Below, in pieces: positions 8,565-17,846 of a stretch of DNA of 64,000 nt. Position 1 is the stretch's first letter. Each line of letters opens with the position of its first letter. This DNA comes from COE1 sp910588595 (GTDB lineage: Bacteria; Bacillota; Clostridia; Lachnospirales; Lachnospiraceae): contig CARDBT010000019.1 of assembly GCA_948957135.1 (NCBI GenBank), positions 1-64,000 on the forward strand. The letters run 5' to 3'. The notes under the pieces are model-generated. The model had not been told where the DNA came from. It made no database searches and saw nothing but the letters and a program-made list of their open reading frames with translations. A program made the translations under genes and the position numbers.

Positions 8565-9776
8565 TTACAATCCTGCAAGCTCATCCCTGTACGCCTGCAG
8601 GACGATGTTCCTGTCAAAATGTTCTTCCACCCATGTTCTTCCAGCCCTTCCCATACGCTCCCGTTCCGCACAGGACAATGCCAGCATTCTTTCCATGGCT
8701 GAAACCAGGGCATCCACGCTCTTTATGGCAAAGCCAAAGCCGCTCTCCCCCTCGGAAAAAGTTTCCACACAGCCGCTGATCCGGCTTGCAAGCACCGGTC
8801 TGCCACAGGCGGAAGCCTCCAGAAGCACATTGGAAAGCCCCTCATGGTAGGACGGATGCACAACAATATGGCTCTGCGCCATGACTTCCCCCACGTTGTC
8901 GATGTGCCCGAAATACCGAATGGTCCCATCGTTTTCAAGCTCCTGGATCAATGGCTCATACTGCGCCCTTGACTCCTCCTCATACTCGCCGACCAGCCAG
9001 AATTTTGTTCGAACATTTGTTTCTCTTTGCCTGTCCATGATCACTCTGGCTGCCTCGAGATACTCCTCGATCCCCTTGTCTTTCATGATACGGATCACTG
9101 CCAGAAAAATGATCCCCTCTGTCTCCGGCGGATATTTTTCATATGAATGTTCTTTCAGATTGACACCGGACCCCGGCAGCAGCCTGCTATTGTGCACAGC
9201 GATCCGATGACGATTCATGAAATCCCGGTTTTTCGCGTTCTGGAAAAAGACTCTCCTCGCCTTTTTCATGGATATCCTGTAAAATCGAAGCAGGATCCTG
9301 CAGAGCATCCCCCCGTCCTCAATGGCAGTTCCAAGACCTGTCACATTGCACAGATACGGCACTCTCCTGAACCTGCATGCAAGTCCTCCGTAAAGGTTTG
9401 GCTTGATTGTGTAGGTCAGGACCACATCCGGCTCATACTTCCCCAGCAGCTTTAGATATGTCCGGAAGAGTCCCAGATCCTTTACAGGATTGTTCCCCCT
9501 TCTCTCAAACGGTGTCTCTATGATATGGATTTCCCTGTCACATGATGTCATGCCATCATGTGGGATGACATCATGTGGCATGACATCATGTGGCATGACA
9601 TCATGTGTCATGACATCACACCGCAGGGATCTGAGTTTGTCCACATTTTCGTCCGGAGGCAGGGAGACATACACCGTATGCCCCTCCTCCATGAATGCCA
9701 GCAGCAGCTCTTTTCGAAACAGCCAGAGTCCGTTGGCATAATTCGTCAGAATCAATATCTTCATATGCTTTTTCAT
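8565..9776 (-). CDS. Glycosyltransferase family 4, CapM/PglA-like
   Basis: A 403-residue GT4 enzyme opening with the CapM/PglA-type N-terminus (LILTNYANGLWLFRKEL) and carrying EGLSNVLLEA as its EX7E donor motif. In Campylobacter PglA adds the second sugar (GalNAc) to undecaprenyl-PP-bacillosamine. Here the gene lies directly downstream of ATP-grasp, pglC, pglE and pglF homologues, so the same step is a reasonable inference. Its ATG overlaps the ATP-grasp stop (ATGA). A striking oddity is a run of near-identical five-residue units (PHDVM) at about residues 54-78, encoded by a 15-base tandem repeat and absent from typical family members. Confidence 0.8.
   Translation of the reverse strand: MKKHMKILILTNYANGLWLFRKELLLAFMEEGHTVYVSLPPDENVDKLRSLRCDVMTHDVMPHDVMPHDVIPHDGMTSCDREIHIIETPFERRGNNPVKDLGLFRTYLKLLGKYEPDVVLTYTIKPNLYGGLACRFRRVPYLCNVTGLGTAIEDGGMLCRILLRFYRISMKKARRVFFQNAKNRDFMNRHRIAVHNSRLLPGSGVNLKEHSYEKYPPETEGIIFLAVIRIMKDKGIEEYLEAARVIMDRQRETNVRTKFWLVGEYEEESRAQYEPLIQELENDGTIRYFGHIDNVGEVMAQSHIVVHPSYHEGLSNVLLEASACGRPVLASRISGCVETFSEGESGFGFAIKSVDALVSAMERMLALSCAERERMGRAGRTWVEEHFDRNIVLQAYRDELAGL
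9555..9614 (-). repeat. 15-bp tandem repeat, four copies, in frame within a GT4 gene
   Basis: Four adjacent copies of ATCATGTGG(G/C)ATGAC (plus strand, last copy slightly diverged) plus degenerate partial copies on each side. In the coding strand each unit gives five residues (variants of PHDVM). The unit is partly self-complementary. Gain or loss of whole units would keep the reading frame. Confidence 0.9.
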
Positions 9777-10768
9777 ATCGTTGTCATCTCAGACTGTATC
9801 TCATCCAGCTTCTTGATCACCACGCTGTCGTACATCATCATGACAATTTCCTCATCGTACTTTCCTATATGGTCGGTGTTGGCAGTTTTTTCCTTTACAT
9901 TATGATAAATAAACGCAGGAAAGTCAACCCCTGCTCCGTACGCGTGCAGATATGCGCCGCCAAATCTTGGATTGATCTCCGATAGATAGTATCTCCCATC
10001 CTGGTAAAACAAATCCATGTCCAGTGGACCGTTGAAGCGAAATGCTTTCAATGCCTCCTTCACAAATGCAAACAGCCTCTCGTCCTTAAAGGAGATGGTC
10101 TTGTTCGCTCCGCCGATCGTTGTCGATATCTTTTTCTTGGAAAATATAGCGACCGGTTCATGGCTGACCGTATCGACATAGACATCCGCATCCATGTCCT
10201 CCCCGGTCATCAGCTCCTGTATGATCAGCGAAGGGTCCGACGCCGTGACTTCCTCGAGCATCTCGCACGTGTCCACGCGCCGGGCACCGACACTGCCGCT
10301 GCCGGTCCTCGGCTTGACAAATACCGGAAATCCGATCTTCCCTTCATCGTACGCTGCCTTAAACTCCGCAAAACTCCCGTACGTCTGTATGGTAGGGATC
10401 CCTTTTTCAACGAGGAATCTTGCCATCTCATACTTGTCAAAGCAGAGTTCTGCCGTCTCCTGATAAGGAGCGAGCACTGTGATATCAAGCGCCTCAAACG
10501 CCTCCCTGTTCGCCGCCAGAATGGCGATCTCCGGATCGATCAGAGTCGTGACGGCATCAATGCGCTCCTTTTTGCATATTTCCAGGATCATCGGAATGTA
10601 CGCAGGATCGCGGATCAGCGGCACCTGGTAACTGACATCTGCAAACTCCAGCGCGGGTGCGTACGGACTGTTGTCCGTCACGACCAGCTTTACTTTATCG
10701 CCCAGTGTTTTCCTGAAATCCTTCAAAAGCTCGCAGCGTCTTCCCACACTGCAGAATAATAGATTCAT
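9773..10768 (-). CDS. ATP-grasp ligase, possible amino-sugar acylating enzyme
   Basis: A 331-residue stand-alone ATP-grasp protein (carbamoyl-phosphate-synthase-like/PylC-like). An N-terminal pre-ATP-grasp domain (1-110) is followed by the nucleotide-binding lobe with FPVFVKPRTGSGSVG at about 150 and a metal-binding EINPRFGGAY near 268. Such enzymes form amide bonds through an acyl phosphate. It follows pglC directly, three bases after its stop, with GGAGGG before the ATG. In Neisseria PglB2 an ATP-grasp domain fused to the PglC-like transferase adds glycerate to the 4-amino group of a diaminosugar; by analogy this enzyme may replace the missing PglD acetyltransferase. The donor acid is unknown. 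Confidence 0.75.
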   Translation of the reverse strand: MNLLFCSVGRRCELLKDFRKTLGDKVKLVVTDNSPYAPALEFADVSYQVPLIRDPAYIPMILEICKKERIDAVTTLIDPEIAILAANREAFEALDITVLAPYQETAELCFDKYEMARFLVEKGIPTIQTYGSFAEFKAAYDEGKIGFPVFVKPRTGSGSVGARRVDTCEMLEEVTASDPSLIIQELMTGEDMDADVYVDTVSHEPVAIFSKKKISTTIGGANKTISFKDERLFAFVKEALKAFRFNGPLDMDLFYQDGRYYLSEINPRFGGAYLHAYGAGVDFPAFIYHNVKEKTANTDHIGKYDEEIVMMMYDSVVIKKLDEIQSEMTTI

Positions 10769-10770
10769 AT

Positions 10771-11403
10771 CTATACCCTCCTGTCCCCCTCTGTTTTGTT
10801 ATCTGTTCCTGTAAATGCCTCCATCGTGGCGTCCGTCGCACTGTTGATATCACTGTGGCGGAATACTACCGCGACTGTCTGGAACAAGATCTTCAAGTCC
10901 ATCAAAAAGGATATATGATTTACATAGTACACATCATACTCAAAGCGCTGCTCCCAGGTGATCGTATTTCTGCCGTTCACCTGTGCCCAGCCTGTAAGCC
11001 CCGGCTTCACGTCATGCCTGTGACGCTGAAATTCATTGTACAGGGGCAGATACTTGACCAGGAGCGGTCGCGGTCCGATCAGGCTCATATCGCCTTTTAA
11101 GATATTCCACAACTCGGGAAGCTCATCAAGGCTCGTCGCCCGCAGCGCCTTTCCAAATCTTGTCAGCCGTACTTCATCGGGAAGCAGTTCACCGTCAGCA
11201 CCGCGCTCGTCCGTCATGGAACGAAATTTGCAGAGTTTAAATACCTTCTCGCGATACCCTGGTCTGTCCTGATGAAAAATGACCGGCGAGCCGAGCTTTA
11301 CGCGCACCAGCAGCGCGACGATCAGCAGGACCGGACTCAGTATCACGAGCGCCGCAAGCGATATGACAATGTCCAGCATCCGTTTTATATAGTTCTGATA
11401 CAT
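10771..11403 (-). CDS. pglC: Phosphoglycosyl transferase, PglC-like
   Basis: A 210-residue monotopic phosphoglycosyl transferase. An N-terminal re-entrant hydrophobic helix (about 12-33) is followed by the catalytic block with FKLCKFRSM, LDELPELWNILKG and SLIGPRPLL, including the Asp-Glu pair. These enzymes move a sugar-1-phosphate from UDP onto undecaprenyl phosphate, starting a lipid-linked glycan. The size is that of the minimal PglC core, without the extra N-terminal helices seen in the gene at 49055. ATG at 11403 is preferred because AGGAG lies nine bases upstream; a TTG three codons earlier is less likely. Neighbouring pglE and pglF make its presumed substrate. Confidence 0.85.
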   Translation of the reverse strand: MYQNYIKRMLDIVISLAALVILSPVLLIVALLVRVKLGSPVIFHQDRPGYREKVFKLCKFRSMTDERGADGELLPDEVRLTRFGKALRATSLDELPELWNILKGDMSLIGPRPLLVKYLPLYNEFQRHRHDVKPGLTGWAQVNGRNTITWEQRFEYDVYYVNHISFLMDLKILFQTVAVVFRHSDINSATDATMEAFTGTDNKTEGDRRV

Positions 11404-11418
11404 ATGCCCCAACTCCTG

Positions 11419-12579
11419 TTATCTGTTAAAAAGTCCCCTCACTATACCGATCACTTTCTCCATATCCGCATCCGTGTTCTTGATGTCGCTGGGCAGACAT
11501 ACCCCCCGGTTAAAGATATCCTCGCTGACACTGATGCAGGTATCATCCCCGCTGCCGCTCTCATTGTGTGATATGAAATCATACCCGGCAAATACAGGCT
11601 GCAGATGCATCGGTTTCCAGATGGGGCGCGACTCGATATTCTCGGCCTCCAGCGCGTCCATCACCATGTCAGGCGTCACTTCGCTGTCCTCACTGATGGT
11701 CATGCAGGACAGCCAGTTGTTGGCGTCTCCTCTGGGATTCAGGGGATTCATAGCGATCGCATCAATGTCTGCAAATGCCTCCTGATATCTCTTGTAGATC
11801 GCTTTCTTCAGCCTCACATGTTCGTCCAGGTGCATCAGCTGCCCCCTTCCGATGCCTGCATCAATGTTGCTCATCCGATAATTATAACCGATTTTAGAGT
11901 GCTGGTAATGCCTTGCCGGATCTCTTGCCTGTGTGGAGAGCACTCTCGCCTCCTTCACCAGCGCCTCGTCACCAGATACGAGCATTCCGCCGCCGGATGT
12001 TGTGATGATCTTATTCCCGTTGAAGGAATAGACTCCGATGCGCCCAAATGTTCCGGTATGTTTTCTGTCGTATGTGGAGCCAAGTGATTCCGCCGCATCC
12101 TCCAGGACCGGTACATTGTGCCGCTCACATATGCGCATGATCTCATCCAGCTTCGCCGGTGTACCGTACAGGTGCACGAGGACAACTGCCTTGGGTTCCG
12201 GATATTTCTCAAAAGCTTTCTCGAGAGCCCTGGGCGACATATTCCACGTATCCGGCTCCGAATCGATCAGCACCGGCACCGCCTTCTCGTACACGATCGG
12301 ATTGCAGCTTGCGGAAAACGTCAGGGACGACACAAACACCACGTCGCCCTGCCCCACGCCTAATAGTTTCAGCCCGATATGGATCGCTGCGGTTCCGGCA
12401 CTCAGCGCAGCCGCATACCCGCATTCCGTGTACGCTGCAAGCTCTGTCTCAAAATTGTTGACATTGGGTCCCAGCGGCGCCACCCAGTTCGTGTCAAACG
12501 CCTCCGCCACGAACCGCTGCTCATCTCCGTGCATTGTGGGACTTGACAAGTAAATCCTCTTTTTTGTACTATTCTCCAT
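11419..12579 (-). CDS. pglE: PLP-dependent sugar aminotransferase, PglE-like
   Basis: A 386-residue DegT/DnrJ/EryC1 aminotransferase. The Schiff-base lysine is K190 in FNGNKIITTSGGG, and the PLP-holding EDAAESLG segment lies near 160. The TMHGDEQRFV...NWVAPLGP opening is typical of PglE, which converts UDP-4-keto-GlcNAc (from PglF) to the UDP-4-amino sugar. ATG at 12579 is chosen because GGAGG sits six bases before it; an upstream TTG is weaker. Gene order pglF-pglE-pglC in one direction with small gaps fits one operon. It is distinct from the other two aminotransferases here (wecE at 24902 and pseC at 33938). Confidence 0.85.
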   Translation of the reverse strand: MENSTKKRIYLSSPTMHGDEQRFVAEAFDTNWVAPLGPNVNNFETELAAYTECGYAAALSAGTAAIHIGLKLLGVGQGDVVFVSSLTFSASCNPIVYEKAVPVLIDSEPDTWNMSPRALEKAFEKYPEPKAVVLVHLYGTPAKLDEIMRICERHNVPVLEDAAESLGSTYDRKHTGTFGRIGVYSFNGNKIITTSGGGMLVSGDEALVKEARVLSTQARDPARHYQHSKIGYNYRMSNIDAGIGRGQLMHLDEHVRLKKAIYKRYQEAFADIDAIAMNPLNPRGDANNWLSCMTISEDSEVTPDMVMDALEAENIESRPIWKPMHLQPVFAGYDFISHNESGSGDDTCISVSEDIFNRGVCLPSDIKNTDADMEKVIGIVRGLFNR

Positions 12580-12603
12580 AATACTCCTCCATCTCTGCAA
12601 TAC

Positions 12604-14487
12604 CTACTGCTCTGTGCCCTGTGACGTGTCTGCGTTTTGGGGGGAATATGTGGGGACGATCTCCTGGATCAGCTCCCGCACATTATCGCACTCACTCTCA
12701 ACGGCGTGTTTCAGCTGATTGAGCTGTACATAGAACAATGTCTCGTCAAACTCGATCGGCTTCCCGACATGGATCAGTTTATTTTCTGTATCCGTAAGCC
12801 CCTCCTCGCTCATCAAAAGCTCCTCATAAAGCTTTTCGCCTGGTCTCAATCCGGTGAACTCGATCTTGATATCTTCATCGACCTTGTACCCGGACAGCCG
12901 GATCAGGTTCTCTGCCAGATCCAATATTTTGACCGGTTCCCCCATATCAAGGACAAAGATCTCCCCGCCTCTGGCGTAGACCCCCGCCTGGAGCACAAGC
13001 GATACCGCCTCCGGGATCGTCATAAAATAACGGATGATATCAGGATGTGTGACTGTGACAGGTCCGCCCGCTGCGATCTGATTCCTGAACAGGGGGATCA
13101 CGCTTCCATTGCTGCCCAGTACATTTCCAAAACGTACTGCCACAAATTCGGTGTCATAATGGCGGTTGTATGTCTGTATGATCATCTCGCAGATCCGCTT
13201 GCTCGCGCCCATGATATTCGTAGGATTTACTGCCTTATCCGTCGAGATCATGACAAACTTCTTCACGCCGTTCTGAACTGCCGCCTGTGCTGTCTTCCAT
13301 GTGCCAAACACATTGTTCTTGATCGCCTCGTTCGGGCTTACTTCCATCAAGGGCACATGCTTGTGCGCCGCCGCGTGATAGATGATATCAGGGTGATAGT
13401 TTTTCATGATGCTGTTGATGCGGTTTGTATTTCGCACGGAGGCGATCAGCACCACCAGATCCAGGTTCGGGTATTTGTGTTTGAGCTCCTGTTGTATCTC
13501 GTAGGCATTGTTCTCATAAATGTCAACAATGATCAGCCTCGCCGGCTTGTGCCCTGCGATCTGGCGGCAGAGCTCGCTTCCGATCGAGCCGCCCCCGCCC
13601 GTTACCATGATCGTCTGACCTTTGACATAATTTAGTATGGATTCCAGATCGACCTTGATCGGATCACGCCCCAGCAGGTCCTCGACATCCACATCCCGAA
13701 GCTTGCTGACATTGACCTCGCCGTTGACAAGCTGGTAGATCCCCGGCAGTGTCCTGAGCTTGCAGCTCGTCTCCTTGCAGATCTCGACAAGCGCCTTCAT
13801 CGTCGCGCGGCTGGCAGAAGGTATCGCGATAAAGATCTCATCGATGCCATACAGCGCCGCGTACTCCACGATCCTCTCTCTCCCGCCGACGATCCTGATC
13901 CCCTGTATAAACCTGCCCCATTTATTCTCGTCATCGTCGATGATGCACTTGATCGTCATCGTGCTGTAGCTGCTGTTCGTGATCTCCTTGATCACAGTGT
14001 TTCCGGCATCCCCCGCACCGACGATCATCACTCGTATGCCGTTTTTCCGATTCTGCGCTTTGTGGCGCATACCGCGCATGATGCGATACGAAAATCTGAC
14101 ACAGGTCGTGATCCCCGTAAGCACCAGCGCATACGTAAAGTAATAGCTTCTCGGAATCGGATACCGCATAAGCTTCATCCCGAGAAAGTCAAGGATCGCA
14201 CTTAGCGTACATGCCGCCAGGATATTCTGCACCTCAGCCGTCCCCGCGAACGCCCACAGACTGTGATACAGTTTAAAGACATAGAACACTGCAAGTGTCA
14301 TGATCACATTAAAGATCATAAAATTCCATGCGGAATTCAGATATACATCTGGAATATCCTTATAATTTAGTTCAAAACGGATCCACAGTGGAGCGATACT
14401 TGCAATACACACTATCATGATGTCAAGTATCACAAGCACGATCCTTCTCTGTAGCAACTGTGGATTGATACGATCTCTTATTCTCAT
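12604..14487 (-). CDS. pglF: Membrane UDP-GlcNAc 4,6-dehydratase, PglF/CapD-like
   Basis: The 627-residue protein has four N-terminal membrane helices (about 15-135), a first Rossmann motif VGAGDAG (156-162) and the catalytic dehydratase domain with TGGGGSIGSE (296-305). The active site has STDK (415-418) and MGASK (426-430), with Met where classical SDR enzymes have Tyr, as is known for PglF-type dehydratases. It makes UDP-2-acetamido-4-keto-2,4,6-trideoxyhexose at the membrane. It heads the Pgl-like gene string. The soluble dehydratase pseB at 35189 performs a different, inverting reaction on the same substrate, so the two pathways compete for UDP-GlcNAc. Confidence 0.9.
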   Translation of the reverse strand: MRIRDRINPQLLQRRIVLVILDIMIVCIASIAPLWIRFELNYKDIPDVYLNSAWNFMIFNVIMTLAVFYVFKLYHSLWAFAGTAEVQNILAACTLSAILDFLGMKLMRYPIPRSYYFTYALVLTGITTCVRFSYRIMRGMRHKAQNRKNGIRVMIVGAGDAGNTVIKEITNSSYSTMTIKCIIDDDENKWGRFIQGIRIVGGRERIVEYAALYGIDEIFIAIPSASRATMKALVEICKETSCKLRTLPGIYQLVNGEVNVSKLRDVDVEDLLGRDPIKVDLESILNYVKGQTIMVTGGGGSIGSELCRQIAGHKPARLIIVDIYENNAYEIQQELKHKYPNLDLVVLIASVRNTNRINSIMKNYHPDIIYHAAAHKHVPLMEVSPNEAIKNNVFGTWKTAQAAVQNGVKKFVMISTDKAVNPTNIMGASKRICEMIIQTYNRHYDTEFVAVRFGNVLGSNGSVIPLFRNQIAAGGPVTVTHPDIIRYFMTIPEAVSLVLQAGVYARGGEIFVLDMGEPVKILDLAENLIRLSGYKVDEDIKIEFTGLRPGEKLYEELLMSEEGLTDTENKLIHVGKPIEFDETLFYVQLNQLKHAVESECDNVRELIQEIVPTYSPQNADTSQGTEQ

Positions 14488-14513
14488 AATCTCGTTTCTG
14501 CCTCCCGGCTCTT

Positions 14514-17132
14514 CTATCTTCGCTGAGTGCCCGTGCGCACCAGAACCATCTGCATCAGGATAAAACTAAACCCCACCGGAATACACGGATGATACGCCCA
14601 CTCCGTCAGGCTGATAAAGCCAAATACGACGACCAACACAAACGGGGTAAGGACGACACTGTACTTCCTCCCGTACGCCAGGGCAAACCGGACAGAACGC
14701 CACAATGTCAGCACACACAGGATCAAAAACACGATCCCTGCCGCCCCCCCGAAATTGTATGCCACCTGCAGATAGGAATTGTGTGCATGGGCATACTCAA
14801 CACCATTTTTATCCTCCGGCCCCATAAACGGGTGCCCCTGAAACCCTATTTCCTTTATATAATCAGCAAAAATATCAAATCTTCCATTTGAGATGTCATT
14901 TTTGTCCTCATCCTCGCTGCCGCTGTGTCCGTCCGTGTCCATGGAAAACTGCCTTATGTCAATCCCTGCCAGGCCATTTCCCGCATAGACGAGCTCTCCT
15001 GCCTCCTGCTGCCAGATCTCCCCTGCATCTGCTCTCTCCTCCCCCTCCGACTGAAACCTTCCGAGCAGTGTACTAAAAAATCTTCTTATCGTCATATATT
15101 TGTCCGAATCGATCGGATCTCCCTCGTAGACCATAAAAGAACGGTCCTGAAATTCCAGGTCGTAGCGCACCGGATCGTTCACAACGGCAGGAATCATCCG
15201 CACCGCCGTAAAGACCATCGGAAAACTGATCAGGCATACGACCGCCAGGACTCCAAGTTCCAATAAGATCCTCCTGATGTGCTTGTGATGTACGACCGCA
15301 GTCATAACCACCAGCGCAGCCACGGTCACTGCTGATGTCAGAAATGCCGTTCTTGACATTGTAAGCAGGATAAAACCGATCACACATGATGTCACGAAAT
15401 ACTCCGGAAGACAGAAGATGAGTATGTTTTTTTTGGTCTTTAATCTGCCATATAACTTTGCGAGCGCGGCGCCGAGGACCACTGCAAGATACATGCCGGT
15501 ACATGCCACTGTGTGGAACATCCCGCCATAGCGATAGAGCATCCAGTAATGATGCGGTCTGTGCAGCAGGCAGAATATCGTCACCAGCGCAAAACTCAGC
15601 AGGATCCCGTTGGTAAAATTCCTTAAGAACCTGTATTTTACCAGAAACGTGCGCGGCGCAAAGAGAAACGCAAGAAACGGAAGCGTCGCCGTGTACACCC
15701 ACACCTTCTCATATCGGTTTGCATACATCAGCAGGCTGAATACAACCCACAGAACCAGATACAGGATCTGTCCGTAATCCCTTTTTTTACTGAGGCTGTG
15801 AAGGGGATTCTGTTCAAAAATGATGTTGGTCCGCACCATGACAAAAAGAATGTTCAGTACCAACAGCCCCCATGCCACCACCACGCCGCAGGTAAGGCGT
15901 GCCAGAAGAAGTTCATTCTCATCCGTTCCGGCTGATCGACAGTAAAACGCTGAACAGACAGCGCCAAGTACAAGCCATATGGCGCTGAATTTATTTACAA
16001 ACTGCTTTTCGCTGTAATTCATCAGCAGTGCGGCTGCCAGAAATATCAACATCCATCTGGTGTTCGTATAATGATAAAACTCCCTGTCCGCGTTGACATA
16101 CTGGCAAAGTGCATAAAACAGCAGCCCAAAGCACACTGTCTGGATATAGTCTCTCCACACCTGGCCTATTTTACTACTGACCGGGCGCTTTGACTGTTGC
16201 GCCGGGCGGATTATTTTTGATCTCCGCCACAGCAATCCCGCCATCCAGCACCACGCTGCTGCCATTCCAATGGAAAAAAAGAGCTTGTCCCACACTTCCC
16301 CGCCAAAACGCCCCAGCACCACGGCATACACGAACAGTGCAGATACGGCAAGACCTCCGGCTGCGATCACGCCGATCCGGAGATACCCCGCGATCAGCCC
16401 GGCATCGTATGGCACCCTGTCGTCATACCAGAAAACCGCGATCAGCAGCAGCAGATACAAGAGTGCCGCCCCGGTCAGGATCGATCCATAGAGCAGGACG
16501 ATCTTCAATGCGGACAGTGGTCTTGTATAGTCGAAATCGGCGACCAGGCTGACCTCCTCATTGATGATCCCGTCAATATACAGGGTGCTGTTCTCCTTCT
16601 GTGCCAGCAGCCCCCTGTCGGCAACTGGCAATAGATACGATGCCACGCTCTCCTCGCTGACCAGGATCTCATAATAATACGCCTTTCCTGTCTCCACATT
16701 CAGATCCGGCACCGCTTTCAGATACCCGTTTTTCTGGATCAACCATGCGCTCTCCTCCTCCTCATAGATACAGGAAAAGTTCTCATCATACAGCCGGAAC
16801 AGGACGCTTTCCTGTTGATGTTCTGACAGGATCTCGCATTGCATGTACAGTGTTATCTGATATATATGCGGCTCCGCAAAAAATAGCGTCTGCAATTTTT
16901 TATCCGCCGCTGTAAACGTCTCCTCTGAAAAGGTACTTGTCTGGTGTTCGGACAATGTGTGATGTTTTACGGCTCCCATCGGAAATATCCGCATCAGCAG
17001 AATAAATGCAGCTGTCGCGACAGCGATCTGAACCGCCGCATTTCTTTTCGCATGGAGCCGGGCATACTCAGTATCGGAAAAAGTACAGCTGACCGCATCA
17101 TTTATATATTGAAATAGTCTATCCAAATCCAT
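14514..17132 (-). CDS. O-antigen ligase/polymerase family membrane protein
   Basis: An 872-residue polytopic protein with the Wzy_C-type signature HAHNSYLQVAYNFGG near the C-terminus, on the extracytoplasmic side. An N-terminal helix is followed by a large beta-rich outer domain (about 60-190), then some twelve helices and a second big loop (about 640-770) before the signature. The family moves lipid-linked glycans onto an acceptor (lipid, protein) or polymerises them. Next to pglF, pglE and pglC it could be a PglL-like oligosaccharyltransferase. ATG at 17132 follows GGAGG closely; an in-frame GTG 14 codons earlier is less likely. A G7 and an A8 run occur inside the gene. Confidence 0.75.
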   Translation of the reverse strand: MDLDRLFQYINDAVSCTFSDTEYARLHAKRNAAVQIAVATAAFILLMRIFPMGAVKHHTLSEHQTSTFSEETFTAADKKLQTLFFAEPHIYQITLYMQCEILSEHQQESVLFRLYDENFSCIYEEEESAWLIQKNGYLKAVPDLNVETGKAYYYEILVSEESVASYLLPVADRGLLAQKENSTLYIDGIINEEVSLVADFDYTRPLSALKIVLLYGSILTGAALLYLLLLIAVFWYDDRVPYDAGLIAGYLRIGVIAAGGLAVSALFVYAVVLGRFGGEVWDKLFFSIGMAAAWCWMAGLLWRRSKIIRPAQQSKRPVSSKIGQVWRDYIQTVCFGLLFYALCQYVNADREFYHYTNTRWMLIFLAAALLMNYSEKQFVNKFSAIWLVLGAVCSAFYCRSAGTDENELLLARLTCGVVVAWGLLVLNILFVMVRTNIIFEQNPLHSLSKKRDYGQILYLVLWVVFSLLMYANRYEKVWVYTATLPFLAFLFAPRTFLVKYRFLRNFTNGILLSFALVTIFCLLHRPHHYWMLYRYGGMFHTVACTGMYLAVVLGAALAKLYGRLKTKKNILIFCLPEYFVTSCVIGFILLTMSRTAFLTSAVTVAALVVMTAVVHHKHIRRILLELGVLAVVCLISFPMVFTAVRMIPAVVNDPVRYDLEFQDRSFMVYEGDPIDSDKYMTIRRFFSTLLGRFQSEGEERADAGEIWQQEAGELVYAGNGLAGIDIRQFSMDTDGHSGSEDEDKNDISNGRFDIFADYIKEIGFQGHPFMGPEDKNGVEYAHAHNSYLQVAYNFGGAAGIVFLILCVLTLWRSVRFALAYGRKYSVVLTPFVLVVVFGFISLTEWAYHPCIPVGFSFILMQMVLVRTGTQRR

Positions 17133-17207
17133 AAACCTCCCAGCTGCATTTCCTACATCTTCCAAGTATAGCACAACCCAAACCGCAATACAACCACAGT
17201 TGTTTAT

Positions 17208-17846
17208 CTACACCAGCGCGATCAATATCAATATCAATATCAATCCAAATACATAATAGATAAAGTATTCATATACCTCAATGGGAACTGCGTAAATGAA
17301 CATCATCTTCAATCCCAGATGCTCCTTGGGCACCCCCGCATAGACCAGATCAAATCCCTGCTGTTCCGCCGCAGCCGCAAGCCTGGTATCGATAAAAGAA
17401 ATCTTGGGTCCACTGTCCACACATCCGACGCTTTCCAGAACCAATGTTTTAACTTCGCCGGGCGCCAGCTGCATATGCACCGGAACCTCCACCCAGCCAT
17501 ACTGCGGCAGATCCGGGACCGGGACCGCCGCAAAGAAGACCTGATCCCCGTATTTGTCCAGGATACTGACCTGCAGTTCTCCTAACTCCCTTGCACACCC
17601 AGATGCATCTACATGAACCGCCACTCTGTCGAGATATCCATACTGCGGTACAAAATCCTGTTCAAGCTGATACCCGTATGCCACGGAGTCGACCTTCTGC
17701 TCATATGCGATCCCGCTCTCCGACACCACTTCCCTTGTGATGCGCCCGGCGATACACAGCGCCGCCAATGCTCCTGCCAGCAGGATCCCACTGACGGCCG
17801 CCCCTGTCTTTCTCCACTTATCCAATGCGCTCCTCCCCCTGCTCAT
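17208..17846 (-). CDS. Bitopic membrane protein with extracytoplasmic beta-rich domain
   Basis: A 212-residue protein of unknown function with a membrane helix at 14-33, an outer domain of about 150 residues predicted rich in beta strands, and a C-terminal helix that ends the chain. The outer domain resembles in spacing and composition the N-terminal outer domain of the ligase-like protein downstream. The last codons are a hexanucleotide repeat giving Leu-Ile alternation. Its ATG overlaps the stop of the glycosyltransferase gene upstream (ATGA), so it is translated with it. It may be an accessory subunit of a membrane glycosyltransferase. Confidence 0.6.
   Translation of the reverse strand: MSRGRSALDKWRKTGAAVSGILLAGALAALCIAGRITREVVSESGIAYEQKVDSVAYGYQLEQDFVPQYGYLDRVAVHVDASGCARELGELQVSILDKYGDQVFFAAVPVPDLPQYGWVEVPVHMQLAPGEVKTLVLESVGCVDSGPKISFIDTRLAAAAEQQGFDLVYAGVPKEHLGLKMMFIYAVPIEVYEYFIYYVFGLILILILIALV
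17222..17245 (-). repeat. Hexanucleotide repeat (ATCAAT) x4 at a gene end
   Basis: Four exact copies of ATCAAT (plus strand) encode alternating Leu-Ile in the C-terminal membrane helix of the gene at 17208. Unit changes would keep the frame and only lengthen or shorten the helix. Confidence 0.8.

Noticed and set aside
9555..9614. Regular short repeats that might be a CRISPR array
   Set aside because: The units are directly adjacent without spacers, only 15 bases long, and are in frame inside a glycosyltransferase gene.
14740..14748. G7 runs in the ligase-like gene and at about 28158-28164 in the fusion gene as further phase switches
   Set aside because: Both are in frame, lie deep in the genes rather than near the start, and seven G is below the length usually considered hypermutable.
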